DNA of 64,000 nt from Chloroflexota bacterium (GCA_013204545.1 JABMNN010000061.1:1-64000); one strand, 5' to 3'. Shown: positions 8,814-18,124, counted from the first letter of the stretch. Numbers and translations: made by a program. Notes: generated by a model from the letters alone, not told the origin.

Positions 8814-10622
8814 TTGCAAGTAGTGCTTAATCGAACTGGTGGCGAGATAGTAAGAGACAAATTACTCGCCGAAGAAGTCCCGTATCTCATCGGAATTCCA
8901 GGACACGGCATTGTCGCTATGCTCGATGCTTTTCGTACGACTCAGGATCGAATCAAGATTCTTCAGGTACGACATGAGCAAAGTGCGGTTCATCTTGCTG
9001 ATGGCTACTACCGCGTGGCTGGAAAGCCTTTGGCGGTCTTCACTTCAATTGGTCCCGGTGCGCTCAACACCGCTGTCGGACTCGGTGCAAGTTACGTCGA
9101 TTCGACTGCTGTACTCGTCATTTCAGGTGAGACCCACACTTACATGGAAGGACGAGGAGTTCTTCAAGAGCTCGAACGAAAACGACCTGCCGATTTGCCT
9201 TCTGTTTTTGAACCGCTAGTAAAAGCCAGTTATCGTCCTCGCTCGCAACAAGCTTTGTACGACGATCTAGCGAGCGCGTTCCGTGAGATGACGACAGGTC
9301 GACCAGGACCAACGTTTATTAGCTTGCCGATGGACGTGCAAGCTGAGTCATCGGAAGTTCCTGAGGCCGAGGGTTTTGTTCCTGAAAAGACGGGTTTATC
9401 CGTGGATTCGTTCACCGAAATATCCAAAGCAGCAAGTTTGCTTACTGGCGCGGAGCGTCCCGTGATTGTTGCTGGCGGCGGAGTGACTCTGGCAAACGCC
9501 GAATTACAACTTCTTCAGCTTGCAGAACGAACTGGCGCAGCAGTTGTCACGACCCTACAAGGCAAAGGCAGCTTCCCGGAAGATCACCTGTTGTATGGCT
9601 GGCATCTTGGCACAAAGGGAACGTCGGTAGGAAACGCCCTTACGACCTCTGCGGATGTGATTCTGGCGGTCGGAACGCGCTTCACCGACCAGGTCGCATC
9701 TTCGTTCCGTGCTGGAACCACATTCGATACCGGAAAGACAAAAATTATCCAGATCGATATCGACTCTCGTGAGTTGGGCAAAAATTATCCGATCGAACTT
9801 GGAATTCAGGGCGACGCGTCGCAGGTAATCGCAGCGATAAATAACGAACTTTCCGCACTCGAACATTCATCAAATTACGAATCGTCAGGTTATTTCGCCG
9901 AAATTGAACAGCTTCGAGATAATTGGCTCGACGAAACTGCCGAGCTACGCGACTCAGAAGCCGCACCGTCAACTGTGCCGAGGTTCTACAAAGAACTAAG
10001 GCAAGTACTCGACCGCGATGCGATAGTCGTTACATCATCGGGTCATGCACAGGCATGCGTGCTGGAATTCCCGTTCTACGAACCACGAACTAACCTGACT
10101 TCAGGCGGTTTCTCAACGATGGGTTGGGCGTATCCCGCGGCTCTTGGGGCGAAATTAGCAGCTCCCGAAAAGCAAGTTGTAGCCGTAATCGGTGACGGCG
10201 ATTTCATGATGACGATGCAAGAGATGGCGACCGCCAAACAATACGGAATAAACGTGGTCGTCGTGCTGCTCAACAACTACGGCTGGTACTCGATACGTGA
10301 CCTTCAAATGGCAGAATTTGGAGAAGATCGTGCCATCGCCACAGACTGGGACTCGGAAAGTTCTCCCGATTTTGTAGCGGTCGCTAAGGGATTCGGACTG
10401 TACTCCGAATCTGTCGATCAACCGGGCGATATACAGGCTGCAGTCGAGCGGGCATTGAAACACGATGGGCCATCGCTCGTCGAAGTAAAAGTCGCCCGTG
10501 ACTTCCCTAACTCCGGCAGCACAGTCGTTGGCTGGTGGGATGTACCGATTCCGACCTATCTCGAAGATAGACGAGCCAAATATGAACAGGCGCGAAAAGA
10601 GATCGAACCACCTCCAGCATGA
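8814..10622 (+). CDS. Thiamine pyrophosphate-dependent enzyme, acetolactate synthase (IlvB)-like
   Basis: A 602-residue ThDP enzyme with the three-domain layout of acetolactate synthase and relatives. The N-terminal pyrimidine-binding domain carries the catalytic Glu (VRHEQSAVHLADGYYR). A central domain follows (PVIVAGGGVTLANAE), and the C-terminal domain has the PP-binding motif GDGDFMMTMQEMATA with VVVLLNN. No regulatory subunit is nearby, so a catabolic decarboxylase or carboligase is as likely as branched-chain amino acid synthesis. The ORF track uses TTG at 8814, only 2 nt from GAGG; GTG at 8823 has better spacing. Confidence 0.88.
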   Translation: MQVVLNRTGGEIVRDKLLAEEVPYLIGIPGHGIVAMLDAFRTTQDRIKILQVRHEQSAVHLADGYYRVAGKPLAVFTSIGPGALNTAVGLGASYVDSTAVLVISGETHTYMEGRGVLQELERKRPADLPSVFEPLVKASYRPRSQQALYDDLASAFREMTTGRPGPTFISLPMDVQAESSEVPEAEGFVPEKTGLSVDSFTEISKAASLLTGAERPVIVAGGGVTLANAELQLLQLAERTGAAVVTTLQGKGSFPEDHLLYGWHLGTKGTSVGNALTTSADVILAVGTRFTDQVASSFRAGTTFDTGKTKIIQIDIDSRELGKNYPIELGIQGDASQVIAAINNELSALEHSSNYESSGYFAEIEQLRDNWLDETAELRDSEAAPSTVPRFYKELRQVLDRDAIVVTSSGHAQACVLEFPFYEPRTNLTSGGFSTMGWAYPAALGAKLAAPEKQVVAVIGDGDFMMTMQEMATAKQYGINVVVVLLNNYGWYSIRDLQMAEFGEDRAIATDWDSESSPDFVAVAKGFGLYSESVDQPGDIQAAVERALKHDGPSLVEVKVARDFPNSGSTVVGWWDVPIPTYLEDRRAKYEQARKEIEPPPA

Positions 10623-10709
10623 ATCATGCGGCACAAGTAGCCCGATCTCTTTTCAATCTCTCTATTGAAGAACTCAGAAGAGTTCCCGAACAGCCGCAAA
10701 CGCCTAGCG

Positions 10710-11051
10710 TTAGTTGAGGGCTACTTCGTCTTTTTCGCCAGTCCTGACACGGATAACCGTTGAGACTTCCTTGATCCAGATCTTACCGTCACCTAGGGTG
10801 CCGGTTCGAGCTGCCTCGATGATCGCATCGACAGTCGGATCAACGAATGCCTCGCTGACTACGATTTCGAGTTTGATTTTCGGCACATAATCGACTCGGT
10901 ACTCAACACCACGATAGGTGTCGACAGAACCACCCTGCGAACCGAAACCTCGTGCTTCGGAGATTGTCATTCCAGTTACGCCAACCAGAGATAGTGCTTC
11001 TCGCACTGGTCCCAATCGTACGGGCTGTATAACTGCTGTAATTTCTTTCAT
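10710..11051 (-). CDS. P-II family nitrogen regulatory protein
   Basis: A 113-residue GlnB/GlnK-type signal protein that senses ATP/ADP and 2-oxoglutarate and typically plugs the ammonium transporter. The signature MKEITAVIQPVRLGPVREAL, the T-loop RGVEYRVDYVPKIKLE with its conserved Tyr (the uridylylation site in proteobacteria), and TGTLGDGKIWIKEV are all present. GGGAGTCCG precedes the ATG. It lies on the same strand downstream of amt, the usual amtB-glnK arrangement, so GlnK is the likely role. Confidence 0.93.
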   Translation of the reverse strand: MKEITAVIQPVRLGPVREALSLVGVTGMTISEARGFGSQGGSVDTYRGVEYRVDYVPKIKLEIVVSEAFVDPTVDAIIEAARTGTLGDGKIWIKEVSTVIRVRTGEKDEVALN

Positions 11052-11121
11052 CGGACTCCCGTCCTTTCATATTTGCCCAACGTAACTGACCTTAACTCAG
11101 ACCAGCTACCCGGGCCATAAA

Positions 11122-11440
11122 CTAAGTTACGACCGACGACTCGATTGCCATTGCAATGAGTCGATACCCACGTTTTCGTGCAACGGCAATTCCAGGGTGT
11201 CCTGCGTGCTGTAATTTCGCACGTACCCGACATATATATGTGTCGACTACTCGGACAAGTGGCTTTCTCTCTATCCACACTCTACGCAGCAGCTCTGCTC
11301 TGCCAACTACTCGTTGTGATTCCTTCATGAGAACTGTCAGTAGATCGTATTCACGCGGGGTGAGTTCCAGAACCTTGCCGTTGAATGCTACTTCGAACAG
11401 GTCTTCATTTAATGAGAGTGAAGATTCCGCTTTTCACCAT
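11122..11440 (-). pseudogene. Stand-alone OmpR-type winged-helix DNA-binding protein, frameshifted
   Basis: The frame ending at 11122 encodes a complete OmpR/PhoB C-terminal winged-helix domain: VLELTPREYDLLTVLMKES, VVGRAELLRRVW, VVDTYICRVRAKLQ and GYRLIAMA. No receiver domain precedes it and there is no start codon in this frame before the internal ATG at 11328. An ATG at 11440 lies in another frame. Removing one A from the AAAA run just after it (minus strand GTGAAAAGCG) joins the two into one ORF of about 105 codons beginning MVKAESS. Either this is a one-base assembly error or the gene is recently inactivated. It sits between amt and the P-II gene, so a nitrogen-responsive regulator is possible. 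Confidence 0.65.
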
Positions 11441-11569
11441 TGATTACGTCTGAACACTTTTTCTTGAATCGTATCGGTCATTCATAAGTACTAGCAAAAT
11501 CACTAAGCTCACTGCCCACTCCGGCATAACTTCAGTGGGCTAAACCGGAGGGACAATGGCGAAATATGC

Positions 11570-12907
11570 TTAGCTTTCGATTGTTTCGTCGATGGCTGCT
11601 CCTGATGGAACCGCTGCACCACTCAGCACTGGCGTCGAGTAGCTGACTAGAGGTATCGCTGGAGCGAAGTCAGGGTAACCTGCAGCCTGATGTTCACTGA
11701 TGTCGAGGCCACGTATTTGGTCTTCATCCGAAGCCCTCATTCCGATTGTCATGTCGATCACCTTGAAGACGATGAATGACGTTGAGAAGACGAACAGGAA
11801 TGCTGCTGCGACACCGGTGAGTTGCACGAGCAGCTGGCCAACGCCACCACCGAAGAAGAGACCATCAACTCCGCCGTAAGTAGCTGAAGCGAACAATCCA
11901 ACTGCGATGGTGCCCCAAGCACCTGCAAAACCATGAACTGCGATAGCACCCACTGGGTCATCGACCTTGAGCTTACGGTCGAGCAGAACTATCGCTCCAA
12001 CGACAACCATTCCACCTATCAAACCAGTGAGCGCTGCCATAGCTGGGCTCATGTTTGCTGTTCCGGCTGTAATAGCAACCAGACCACCAATGACACCGTT
12101 CAGAGTCATCGAAGCATCGAAGCGTTTCCATAGGAGGTAGCTCAACGTCAGTGCAGCAACACCACCTGCTGCTGCTGCAAGGTTTGTTGTAACCGCAATG
12201 ATTGCGATCAAACCAGTGTTACCAGAAACAGTGGAACCGGCGTTGAATCCGAACCAACCAAACCAGAGGATGAACACACCTAAAGCGGCGAGTGTGATCG
12301 AGTGACCAGGGATGGCAACAGGTGATTTTCCAGCTGTGTACTTTCCTAAGCGTGGACCAACAACTATCGCACCTGCCAGAGCTGCCCAGCCACCAACACT
12401 GTGAACAACTGTAGAACCAGCAAAGTCCATGAAACCGTTGTCACCAAGTTCACTCAACCAGCCTCCGCCCCATACCCATGAACCGAAGATCGGGTAAATA
12501 AAGGCAGTAACCGCAACTGTGTAGATGAGGTAAGCGGCAAATTTCGTTCGTTCAGATACCGCTCCAGAAATAATCGTTGCAGCGGTTGCAGCGAATACCG
12601 TCTGGAAAATAAAGAATGCAAAATCAAACATTCCCGAATCTGTCGCCGGATCAATATCCGACAGGAAGAAATTGCTCGTTCCGATCCAACCGCTTTTGTT
12701 GGCTCCGAACATAAAACCAAATCCGACCATCCAGAAAACGAGTGATCCGATGGAAACATCCATCACGTTTTTCATAATGATGTTCGCTGCATTTTTAGCC
12801 CTGGTAGCACCGGCCTCGAGCATGGCAAATCCCGCCTGCATGAGGAAAACAAGCGCTGTAGCAAACAGCACCCATACGATGTCCAGGTAGATGGGGTTGT
12901 ATTCCAT
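11570..12907 (-). CDS. amt: Ammonium transporter (Amt family)
   Basis: A 445-residue channel with about eleven membrane helices that conducts ammonium/ammonia into the cell. It shows FLMQAGFAMLEAGATRAKNA near the N-terminus, the GSWVWGGGWLSELG region, DFAGSTVVHSVGGWAALAGA (first pore His) and AIAVHGFAGAWGTIAVG. There is no signal peptide. AAAGGAAC precedes the ATG. The downstream minus-strand P-II gene is the expected regulator of the channel. Confidence 0.95.
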   Translation of the reverse strand: MEYNPIYLDIVWVLFATALVFLMQAGFAMLEAGATRAKNAANIIMKNVMDVSIGSLVFWMVGFGFMFGANKSGWIGTSNFFLSDIDPATDSGMFDFAFFIFQTVFAATAATIISGAVSERTKFAAYLIYTVAVTAFIYPIFGSWVWGGGWLSELGDNGFMDFAGSTVVHSVGGWAALAGAIVVGPRLGKYTAGKSPVAIPGHSITLAALGVFILWFGWFGFNAGSTVSGNTGLIAIIAVTTNLAAAAGGVAALTLSYLLWKRFDASMTLNGVIGGLVAITAGTANMSPAMAALTGLIGGMVVVGAIVLLDRKLKVDDPVGAIAVHGFAGAWGTIAVGLFASATYGGVDGLFFGGGVGQLLVQLTGVAAAFLFVFSTSFIVFKVIDMTIGMRASDEDQIRGLDISEHQAAGYPDFAPAIPLVSYSTPVLSGAAVPSGAAIDETIES

Positions 12908-13282
12908 CGCCTGTAGTTCCTTTCAGACCAACATTGGTCAGATCTCAAATATCCGGTGATTTGCTGCCCTTATGTTTGGGTCAACAGCCACCGTAGCCAC
13001 GAATTAGGTCTCTAGATCAACCGATTAAGTAGACCTCGCCGTTTAGCTGCAATTGACGATAGGAATGGTTTGTTTCACAACAGTTGCAGAGTTGTTGCAC
13101 TAATGCGTCATTGATGTAACAACGATGTTTCTCGCACGTGTCAGCGTTAATTGGAACGATTTACAAAGCGTCATCCTGAAGTTCTCGAGTGAGGCAGGTG
13201 AGGCAGTAACACTGAGCGAGGAAACGTTGTACGATTTGCCAAGTTTCCAATCCCACATCCATACACGGGCGAAATTTCATCA
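12908..13282 (+). promoter_or_regulatory. Divergent intergenic region between amt and the HpcH aldolase gene
   Basis: These 375 bases separate two divergent genes and must hold both promoters. Just upstream of amt is an inverted repeat CAGACCAA-CA-TTGGTCAG (about 12925-12944), which could be an operator or only a small hairpin near the ribosome binding site. Closer to the aldolase gene the element GTTGCA occurs twice. I see no convincing ORF here. Confidence 0.4.
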
Positions 13283-14170
13283 ATGGCAAAGCGCATCAAC
13301 CGAGCAATCGAACTTCTTGAACAAGGCCAACCGATTTACTACGACGGTGGACATACCGGCCACGTTCTAACTTATGAACAAGGGCTTAAAGATGCACATA
13401 CGTGGGCCGATTACATAAACGTAGGTATGGAACACGGTGCCTTCGACATGACCGGACTCGACAACTATATGAACGGGTTGATCGACGGTGGGCCTACAAA
13501 TAGCGGACATCGCACGCCGACTGTGATCGTCGAAACTCCGGTTGAGGGATCATCGGAAGAGATCATCCGCTTCAACGCGTGGCAGTTCCGTATGATCCTC
13601 GCCCGCGGTGTTCACGGAATTCTTCTATGCCAAGCTGAAACGCCAGACGCCGTTCGAGCGTTTGTCGAATCCTGTCGCTACCCGATTAATATGAAGGGTG
13701 TCGGATACGGACTGGAACGAGGAACTCGTGGCGTGGGCTCACAGCCAACTTCAGCTCCGGTATGGGGTGTCGATGCTGATACATATGTCGACAAAGCCGA
13801 GCCGTGGCCACTGAACCCGGAGGGCGAACTACTTCTGGGTGTGAAGATCGAAACTGTGCGTGCATTGACGAACTGTGAACAATCTCTTTCGGTTCCGGGA
13901 CTTGGATTCGCCGAGTGGGGACCTGGTGATCTTTCGATGTCGTTCGGAATCAAGCGCGATCCAAGTAAACCGCTCGATCCACGTATGGTCGAAGCCCGCG
14001 AGCGAGTGAAAAACGCCTGTAAGGCGAACGGCCTTGCTTTCCTCGACGGCTGCACGCCCGAGAACGTGGCAGACAAGATCGATGAGGGGGTCATGGTGAT
14101 CGCTGGCCACCGCACCGACACCGCAGAAGTCGGTCGGGCGCACTCGAAGCGAACGATGCCAGTCGGGTAA
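13283..14170 (+). CDS. HpcH/HpaI aldolase family protein
   Basis: A 295-residue class II (metal-dependent, pyruvate-type) aldolase/citrate lyase family TIM barrel. Family features are the substrate-Arg-type region RFNAWQFRMILARGVHGILLCQAE, GVGYGLERGTRGVG, the metal-binding Glu in LLLGVKIETVRAL, and the LGFAEWGPGDLSMSFG loop. Members cleave hydroxy-oxo acids to pyruvate plus an aldehyde in aromatic and related catabolism. The exact substrate is not readable from sequence. It is monocistronic in appearance. Confidence 0.85.
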   Translation: MAKRINRAIELLEQGQPIYYDGGHTGHVLTYEQGLKDAHTWADYINVGMEHGAFDMTGLDNYMNGLIDGGPTNSGHRTPTVIVETPVEGSSEEIIRFNAWQFRMILARGVHGILLCQAETPDAVRAFVESCRYPINMKGVGYGLERGTRGVGSQPTSAPVWGVDADTYVDKAEPWPLNPEGELLLGVKIETVRALTNCEQSLSVPGLGFAEWGPGDLSMSFGIKRDPSKPLDPRMVEARERVKNACKANGLAFLDGCTPENVADKIDEGVMVIAGHRTDTAEVGRAHSKRTMPVG

Positions 14171-14182
14171 GTAGGCTCTAAA

Positions 14183-14779
14183 TTAGTCCGAGTTACTTCG
14201 CAACGTGGGTGCTGACGTAGTCGTTGGCAGAACCGAGGTGGGTTCGTAGAGTTGTTCAAAGCCATCTAGGTACATTTCGCCGTCCACTTCTATGTAGTTG
14301 ATGCCGTGTTTCTGAATCATGTTCGAGTCATTGAACTGACTCGCATACTTATCTACATCCCATCGGTGGAACCACGCCTCGGAGCAAGTCAAATCCCCAT
14401 CACACTCCAGCGGATAGTGATCATGAACTATCTCACATAGACCTCGGCATAATCAGCAATATCTAGAATGACCCCTTCCGTCGAGGCTCGTAAGTGTATC
14501 GGGATGTATCGACTGTGGTTTGTATGGCACGGGTACTGGCGTCGGTGCCGGCCCAGGGCTGAACTTCATGCCATCCCACATTGAGTAAAAATTTCCGTCT
14601 TCATTTACAGTGCAAGGTAGGTCGGTATCTATTTCAGCCACAGAGTCACAAGGCAAGAAGCCGTTTGGGTTCGCGTTTACTAGCGAATCGTCATTTATCT
14701 AAAACGTGATAATTCCGATACTAATCACAAAAACTATCAATGCCACGACTATGAGATTCCTGCTGTCGGATACGCGCAT
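14183..14779 (-). pseudogene. Decayed membrane-anchored extracellular protein (two in-frame stops)
   Basis: Three open segments lie in one and the same minus-strand frame, split only by TAG and TGA. The first (ATG at 14779) is a short signal anchor (NLIVVALIVFVISIGIITF), then TAG. The second contains CDSVAEIDTDLPCTVNEDG and a Pro-rich linker (PGPAPTPVPVPYKPQ), then TGA. The third contains LECDGDLTCSEAWFHRWDVD. Because the frame never shifts, this looks like one gene of about 198 codons inactivated by point mutations, originally a membrane-tethered, Cys-containing surface protein. I recognise no family. The two larger pieces appear separately in the ORF track. Confidence 0.6.
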
Positions 14780-14842
14780 TTCGACACCCTACCATCAATA
14801 TCTTGAAAGGCTCGGCGCACCTGCGCCAAGCTGATTCTGCGC

Positions 14843-16204
14843 CTACCCTCCGTACACGCGGCGCACTAGTCCGGAGTGAGACGTCGCAGCAGCAGCACCC
14901 GGGACTACAAGTTTTTTCTCGTACGCGAACACAACGATCTGCGTTCGATCGCGCATGTAGAGCTTCGACAGCACCCGCTTCACGTGCGTCTTCACAGTTC
15001 CTTCGCTGATGAACAACTCTTCAGCGATATCGGCGTTGGTATCACCGTGAGCCATCAACATAAATACTTCCTGCTCGCGGGCAGTCAGTTCAGCGATCGG
15101 AGTTAGATCAGGCGACAAGTCGACTAGATCCGTTACCACAAAAAATTCCGAAGGATTTGGAACGGGTTTCAGATAAGGCTCTTTAGGGGGTGCCGTCTCG
15201 TGACTTAACGAAATACGAGCCGCCGTTGCGGGCGACTCGATTTCGGGTTCAGATTTCAAACCATCTTCATCTGGATCATCTGCACCGATTTCTGAATCAG
15301 AAACATCGGTAGATTCAGCCAATTCAGACTCAGAAACTGCGATTGCGGTTGTGTCATCACTCAAAAGCTCGGCTGCAGTCGAAGGCTTAGGAGGCTCATC
15401 GCCAGTTGGATCCGTAGCTGGCCTGCTGGAGACCCGAGTGGATCGTGAGCCAAGCATCAACTTCGCCCACCAGCCATGCAGTGACGAGAACGCCAGAATG
15501 AGGTGGGATGCCAGTACAAAACCTAGAATTCCAATAGGGACTGCTAACAGCGAGCCAGGGAATTCACTCGGATCGATCTCCCAAACTCCGATCAACTTAA
15601 CTTTGATCACAAAGTCCCAGAACCCTCCACCGTCAGTAAACAGAACACCAACAGGAGAGAACACCGCAGATCCAGCGAAAGCATACACAACAACGAGAGT
15701 GATAAATGCCGCTATTCCAATAGGGAACTGCACGAACAGGTAGATCAGCCCAGTCCAAGTTGTCGGATCGACAAGTCGAACTTTCACCTGCGACCTGAAC
15801 CCGGTCACTCCTTCGAGTTTGAATGGAGGTCTACGAATAGACGATCCATTCACATATCCTGCTGTAAACGCTTCGAGATCACCGAGCCAACGAGAAACGA
15901 ACAGTGTTGCAAGCAGGACAATTGGTCCTACCAGAGTCCAAATCATCGATCCACCCACGGCCAATGTGGTCACGAAAAACACGAAGTATGCAATGCCCAA
16001 CGGGAACATCAGCATCATGTGCGCCCCACGAAGGTAGGTGCGTAGCTCGATTACCGGTTTGAAAATTTTGCCTAACGGTCCCCGGTCAGTCGGATAGGCA
16101 GCAGCGAACGGGTTGTAGTTGTAAGTCATGCCATTAGTCTCGGTCGGCGTCAGACTACATGCGTCTCCCCGCGGAGGTATTTTTGTGCCAGCTACACTTT
16201 GCAT
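14843..16204 (-). CDS. Membrane-anchored LuxR-type transcriptional regulator
   Basis: A 453-residue protein joining a membrane sensor region to a DNA-binding domain. Residues about 55-270 hold four or more helices in pairs (MMLMFPLGIAYFVFFVTTLAV, GLIYLFVQFPIGIAAFITLVV), resembling the putative sensor domain found on some actinobacterial and Chloroflexota histidine kinases. A long acidic linker follows (about 280-365). The C-terminus has a complete LuxR helix-turn-helix (LTAREQEVFMLMAHGDTNADI, EELFISEGTVKTHVKRVLSKL). The likely function is direct signal-to-promoter control from the membrane. The start may instead be the ATG at 16129 (MTYNYNPF). Confidence 0.82.
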   Translation of the reverse strand: MQSVAGTKIPPRGDACSLTPTETNGMTYNYNPFAAAYPTDRGPLGKIFKPVIELRTYLRGAHMMLMFPLGIAYFVFFVTTLAVGGSMIWTLVGPIVLLATLFVSRWLGDLEAFTAGYVNGSSIRRPPFKLEGVTGFRSQVKVRLVDPTTWTGLIYLFVQFPIGIAAFITLVVVYAFAGSAVFSPVGVLFTDGGGFWDFVIKVKLIGVWEIDPSEFPGSLLAVPIGILGFVLASHLILAFSSLHGWWAKLMLGSRSTRVSSRPATDPTGDEPPKPSTAAELLSDDTTAIAVSESELAESTDVSDSEIGADDPDEDGLKSEPEIESPATAARISLSHETAPPKEPYLKPVPNPSEFFVVTDLVDLSPDLTPIAELTAREQEVFMLMAHGDTNADIAEELFISEGTVKTHVKRVLSKLYMRDRTQIVVFAYEKKLVVPGAAAATSHSGLVRRVYGG

Positions 16205-16247
16205 TAACGCAAATATATTGGTTCGTTGATTTCAATATATGATCGAC

Positions 16248-17645
16248 CTACAACACGTTGTCGATCGCCGCTAACGACGCCCCGATAGACAATTCGGCAG
16301 AGCCCGGTGCAAACACCGTGACGCTTACTTCATACCCGCCCTCTTCGTACGCCATGTCGGTTGCAAGGTAGTTGATGTGGCCGTTGCTAAATCCCGAGAA
16401 AATCGTATTTGCAGAGCCCGAGCGCTTTTTGACTTCATCAGCCAGTTCGACAAAAGGTTCGACTGGAATCGAGACCAAGACAGTCTCGCCCATCCGCATC
16501 GACTGAGCGGTTATTTCGATGTATCCGTTTCGAGAATTTGTGTCAGAAAGTCGAGCGACACTCAATTGAATGTTTGCTCGCATCACTTTCGAGACAGCGC
16601 GCCGCACTTCTTCTTCCGAAGTATCTGAAGCTCTCGTTTTCTCAAGTTCATTTTCAGCCGCATTGAATGCGTTCTGGGCGTCTTCGAGGCTAATAACATC
16701 CCGACTAGGAAGGCCAACGGGCACATTGCTAATGGCTACAGTGTCATCAGATTCGTTTGTTGGTACGTCCGTATAAATTCCAAGATCTGCACCCGACAAC
16801 AGAATCTGATCAAGTCGCTCTTCTCGTTCGAGGGGATCAATGTTCAGCCTGACGCGAGAAGCCTCCGCACCAAGTTTTGCACCAGCTTTTCGATACACAC
16901 GAAGATCACCGGTGAATCCGTCGACCGGACCTTGATTACCGCTAGCTCCCTGCAAGAACAAGCACAACCCACCGACTGTGTGCTCCACGACCGATCTCAT
17001 CGGCCCCGGAAAATCGGGAGTTACCCACTGGTTTTCGTGCCCCATAATCGTGGGGTGCATGGCGTAGTTAACAATGGTTGCGATCGGGTTGCCATCAGCA
17101 TCATCGAAGCTAACAACGTCGACAGAATGGTCGACGAATCCGTCCCAATTTCGACCCGTGAACAATTCTCCGTTATCGCGAGATGGACGCCGGTTGATGT
17201 TTACGTCGCAGTTGCCACGTCCAAATCCGGTACGTGCCGGTTGAATGGAATTTTTGGCTTCTGCAACAGCTTTTGCACATGCACCGGGAATCGTGTTCCA
17301 CCATTCGTTCGCAAGATCGATGCCCTCTTTGATCCACTGACCGAAGGTAATCGGGCCCGAATGGGTGTGTGTGTACGCAAGCCTGATATTTCCGAAAGGG
17401 ATTCCTGATTCTTTCGAAATCAGCTCCCGAATATCCTTGTCCTGCTGGTTCGTGAAAATCCCGATGTCTACATCGACAATAGCAAGCTCGACATCATCTT
17501 TAGTCACTACCAGTGCCGTCACTAGCAAAGGCATATCGTTTCCGAGCGAAACCTGATGAGTCTGGGCACCCCACCCGGCGTGGGCTACTCCCACCTTAGG
17601 GCTTATATCGACTCTGGCAACTCCTGCATTAAGCAACTGAAACAC
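16248..17645 (-). CDS. Neutral/alkaline ceramidase-like hydrolase
   Basis: A 465-residue protein resembling the N-terminal zinc-dependent domain of neutral ceramidase (PF04734). It begins LNAGVARVDISPKVGVAHAGW and has IRLAYTHTHSGP (metal-binding His pair) and IVNYAMHPTIMGHEN. The Ser-containing LQGASGNQGPVDG matches the family's catalytic loop. It lacks a signal peptide and the C-terminal domain of true secreted ceramidases, so a cytosolic amidase on another substrate is possible. The start codon is GTG. Confidence 0.8.
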   Translation of the reverse strand: MFQLLNAGVARVDISPKVGVAHAGWGAQTHQVSLGNDMPLLVTALVVTKDDVELAIVDVDIGIFTNQQDKDIRELISKESGIPFGNIRLAYTHTHSGPITFGQWIKEGIDLANEWWNTIPGACAKAVAEAKNSIQPARTGFGRGNCDVNINRRPSRDNGELFTGRNWDGFVDHSVDVVSFDDADGNPIATIVNYAMHPTIMGHENQWVTPDFPGPMRSVVEHTVGGLCLFLQGASGNQGPVDGFTGDLRVYRKAGAKLGAEASRVRLNIDPLEREERLDQILLSGADLGIYTDVPTNESDDTVAISNVPVGLPSRDVISLEDAQNAFNAAENELEKTRASDTSEEEVRRAVSKVMRANIQLSVARLSDTNSRNGYIEITAQSMRMGETVLVSIPVEPFVELADEVKKRSGSANTIFSGFSNGHINYLATDMAYEEGGYEVSVTVFAPGSAELSIGASLAAIDNVL

Positions 17646-17729
17646 TCCGAAAACTAGTAATTTCGAGCACCAAAACTTGGGTGAGTGTACATCTAGCAGA
17701 TGCGCCTCGCTCGGCGCAAAATTGCGATC

Positions 17730-17924
17730 TTATGCCCGAACTTTACTTTCGAAATTGATATCGACGTGTGTGTCATCGCAGTAAGGCTTGGTCTTCGAGG
17801 CCCCGCATCTGCACAGTCTCAGTTTGCCGTGATGCCCATAAGCATTACCGTCAGCATCGACTAGATCGAACTTGCCGATAATCTCTAGAGAGTCTTCATC
17901 TTGAATACGAATTTCTACAGTCAT
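17730..17924 (-). CDS. CDGSH iron-sulfur domain protein
   Basis: A 64-residue protein ending in the CDGSH cluster motif CRCGASKTKPYCDDTH, with the three Cys and one His that hold a 2Fe-2S cluster (mitoNEET-type). Its ATG overlaps the stop of the preceding CDGSH gene by 4 nt (ATGA), so the two are co-translated. The role is probably redox or iron-sulfur related; no specific partner is visible. Confidence 0.85.
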   Translation of the reverse strand: MTVEIRIQDEDSLEIIGKFDLVDADGNAYGHHGKLRLCRCGASKTKPYCDDTHVDINFESKVRA

Positions 17925-18124
17925 TGCGCCACCCTCGATGAGTCAACGAAATCACAGTTGCCGTGAGCGCCAGTGCAAAACGGCTTGTTGTCAGATTCGC
18001 CACAACGACACAACCATGTCTCGTCGGTTAGTTCCAGCTTATTACCTTCGCCGTCAATCAGTACAAAATCGCCTTTGACGTGGTATGGACCGTCGTCGCC
18101 GGGGATGATCGTGGCTTCTGCCAC
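17921..18124 (-). CDS. CDGSH iron-sulfur domain protein (variant motif)
   Basis: A 67-residue protein with a CDGSH-type site CRCGESDNKPFCTGAH, where the usual Asp after the third Cys is Thr; all three Cys and the His ligand remain. The ORF track starts at TTG 18139, but GGAGG lies inside that extension with good spacing to GTG at 18124, so I start there. It overlaps the following CDGSH gene by 4 nt, suggesting a heteromeric or jointly regulated pair. Confidence 0.83.
   Translation of the reverse strand: MAEATIIPGDDGPYHVKGDFVLIDGEGNKLELTDETWLCRCGESDNKPFCTGAHGNCDFVDSSRVAQ

Noticed and set aside
13125-13370. 81-codon plus-strand ORF before the HpcH aldolase
   Set aside because: It overlaps the aldolase start in another frame and looks non-protein-like; it lies in a promoter region.
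14453-14656. Sec reading of the TGA in the decayed ORF
   Set aside because: A TAG lies in the same frame upstream, the context is not a redox motif, and no hairpin is evident, so decay is simpler.
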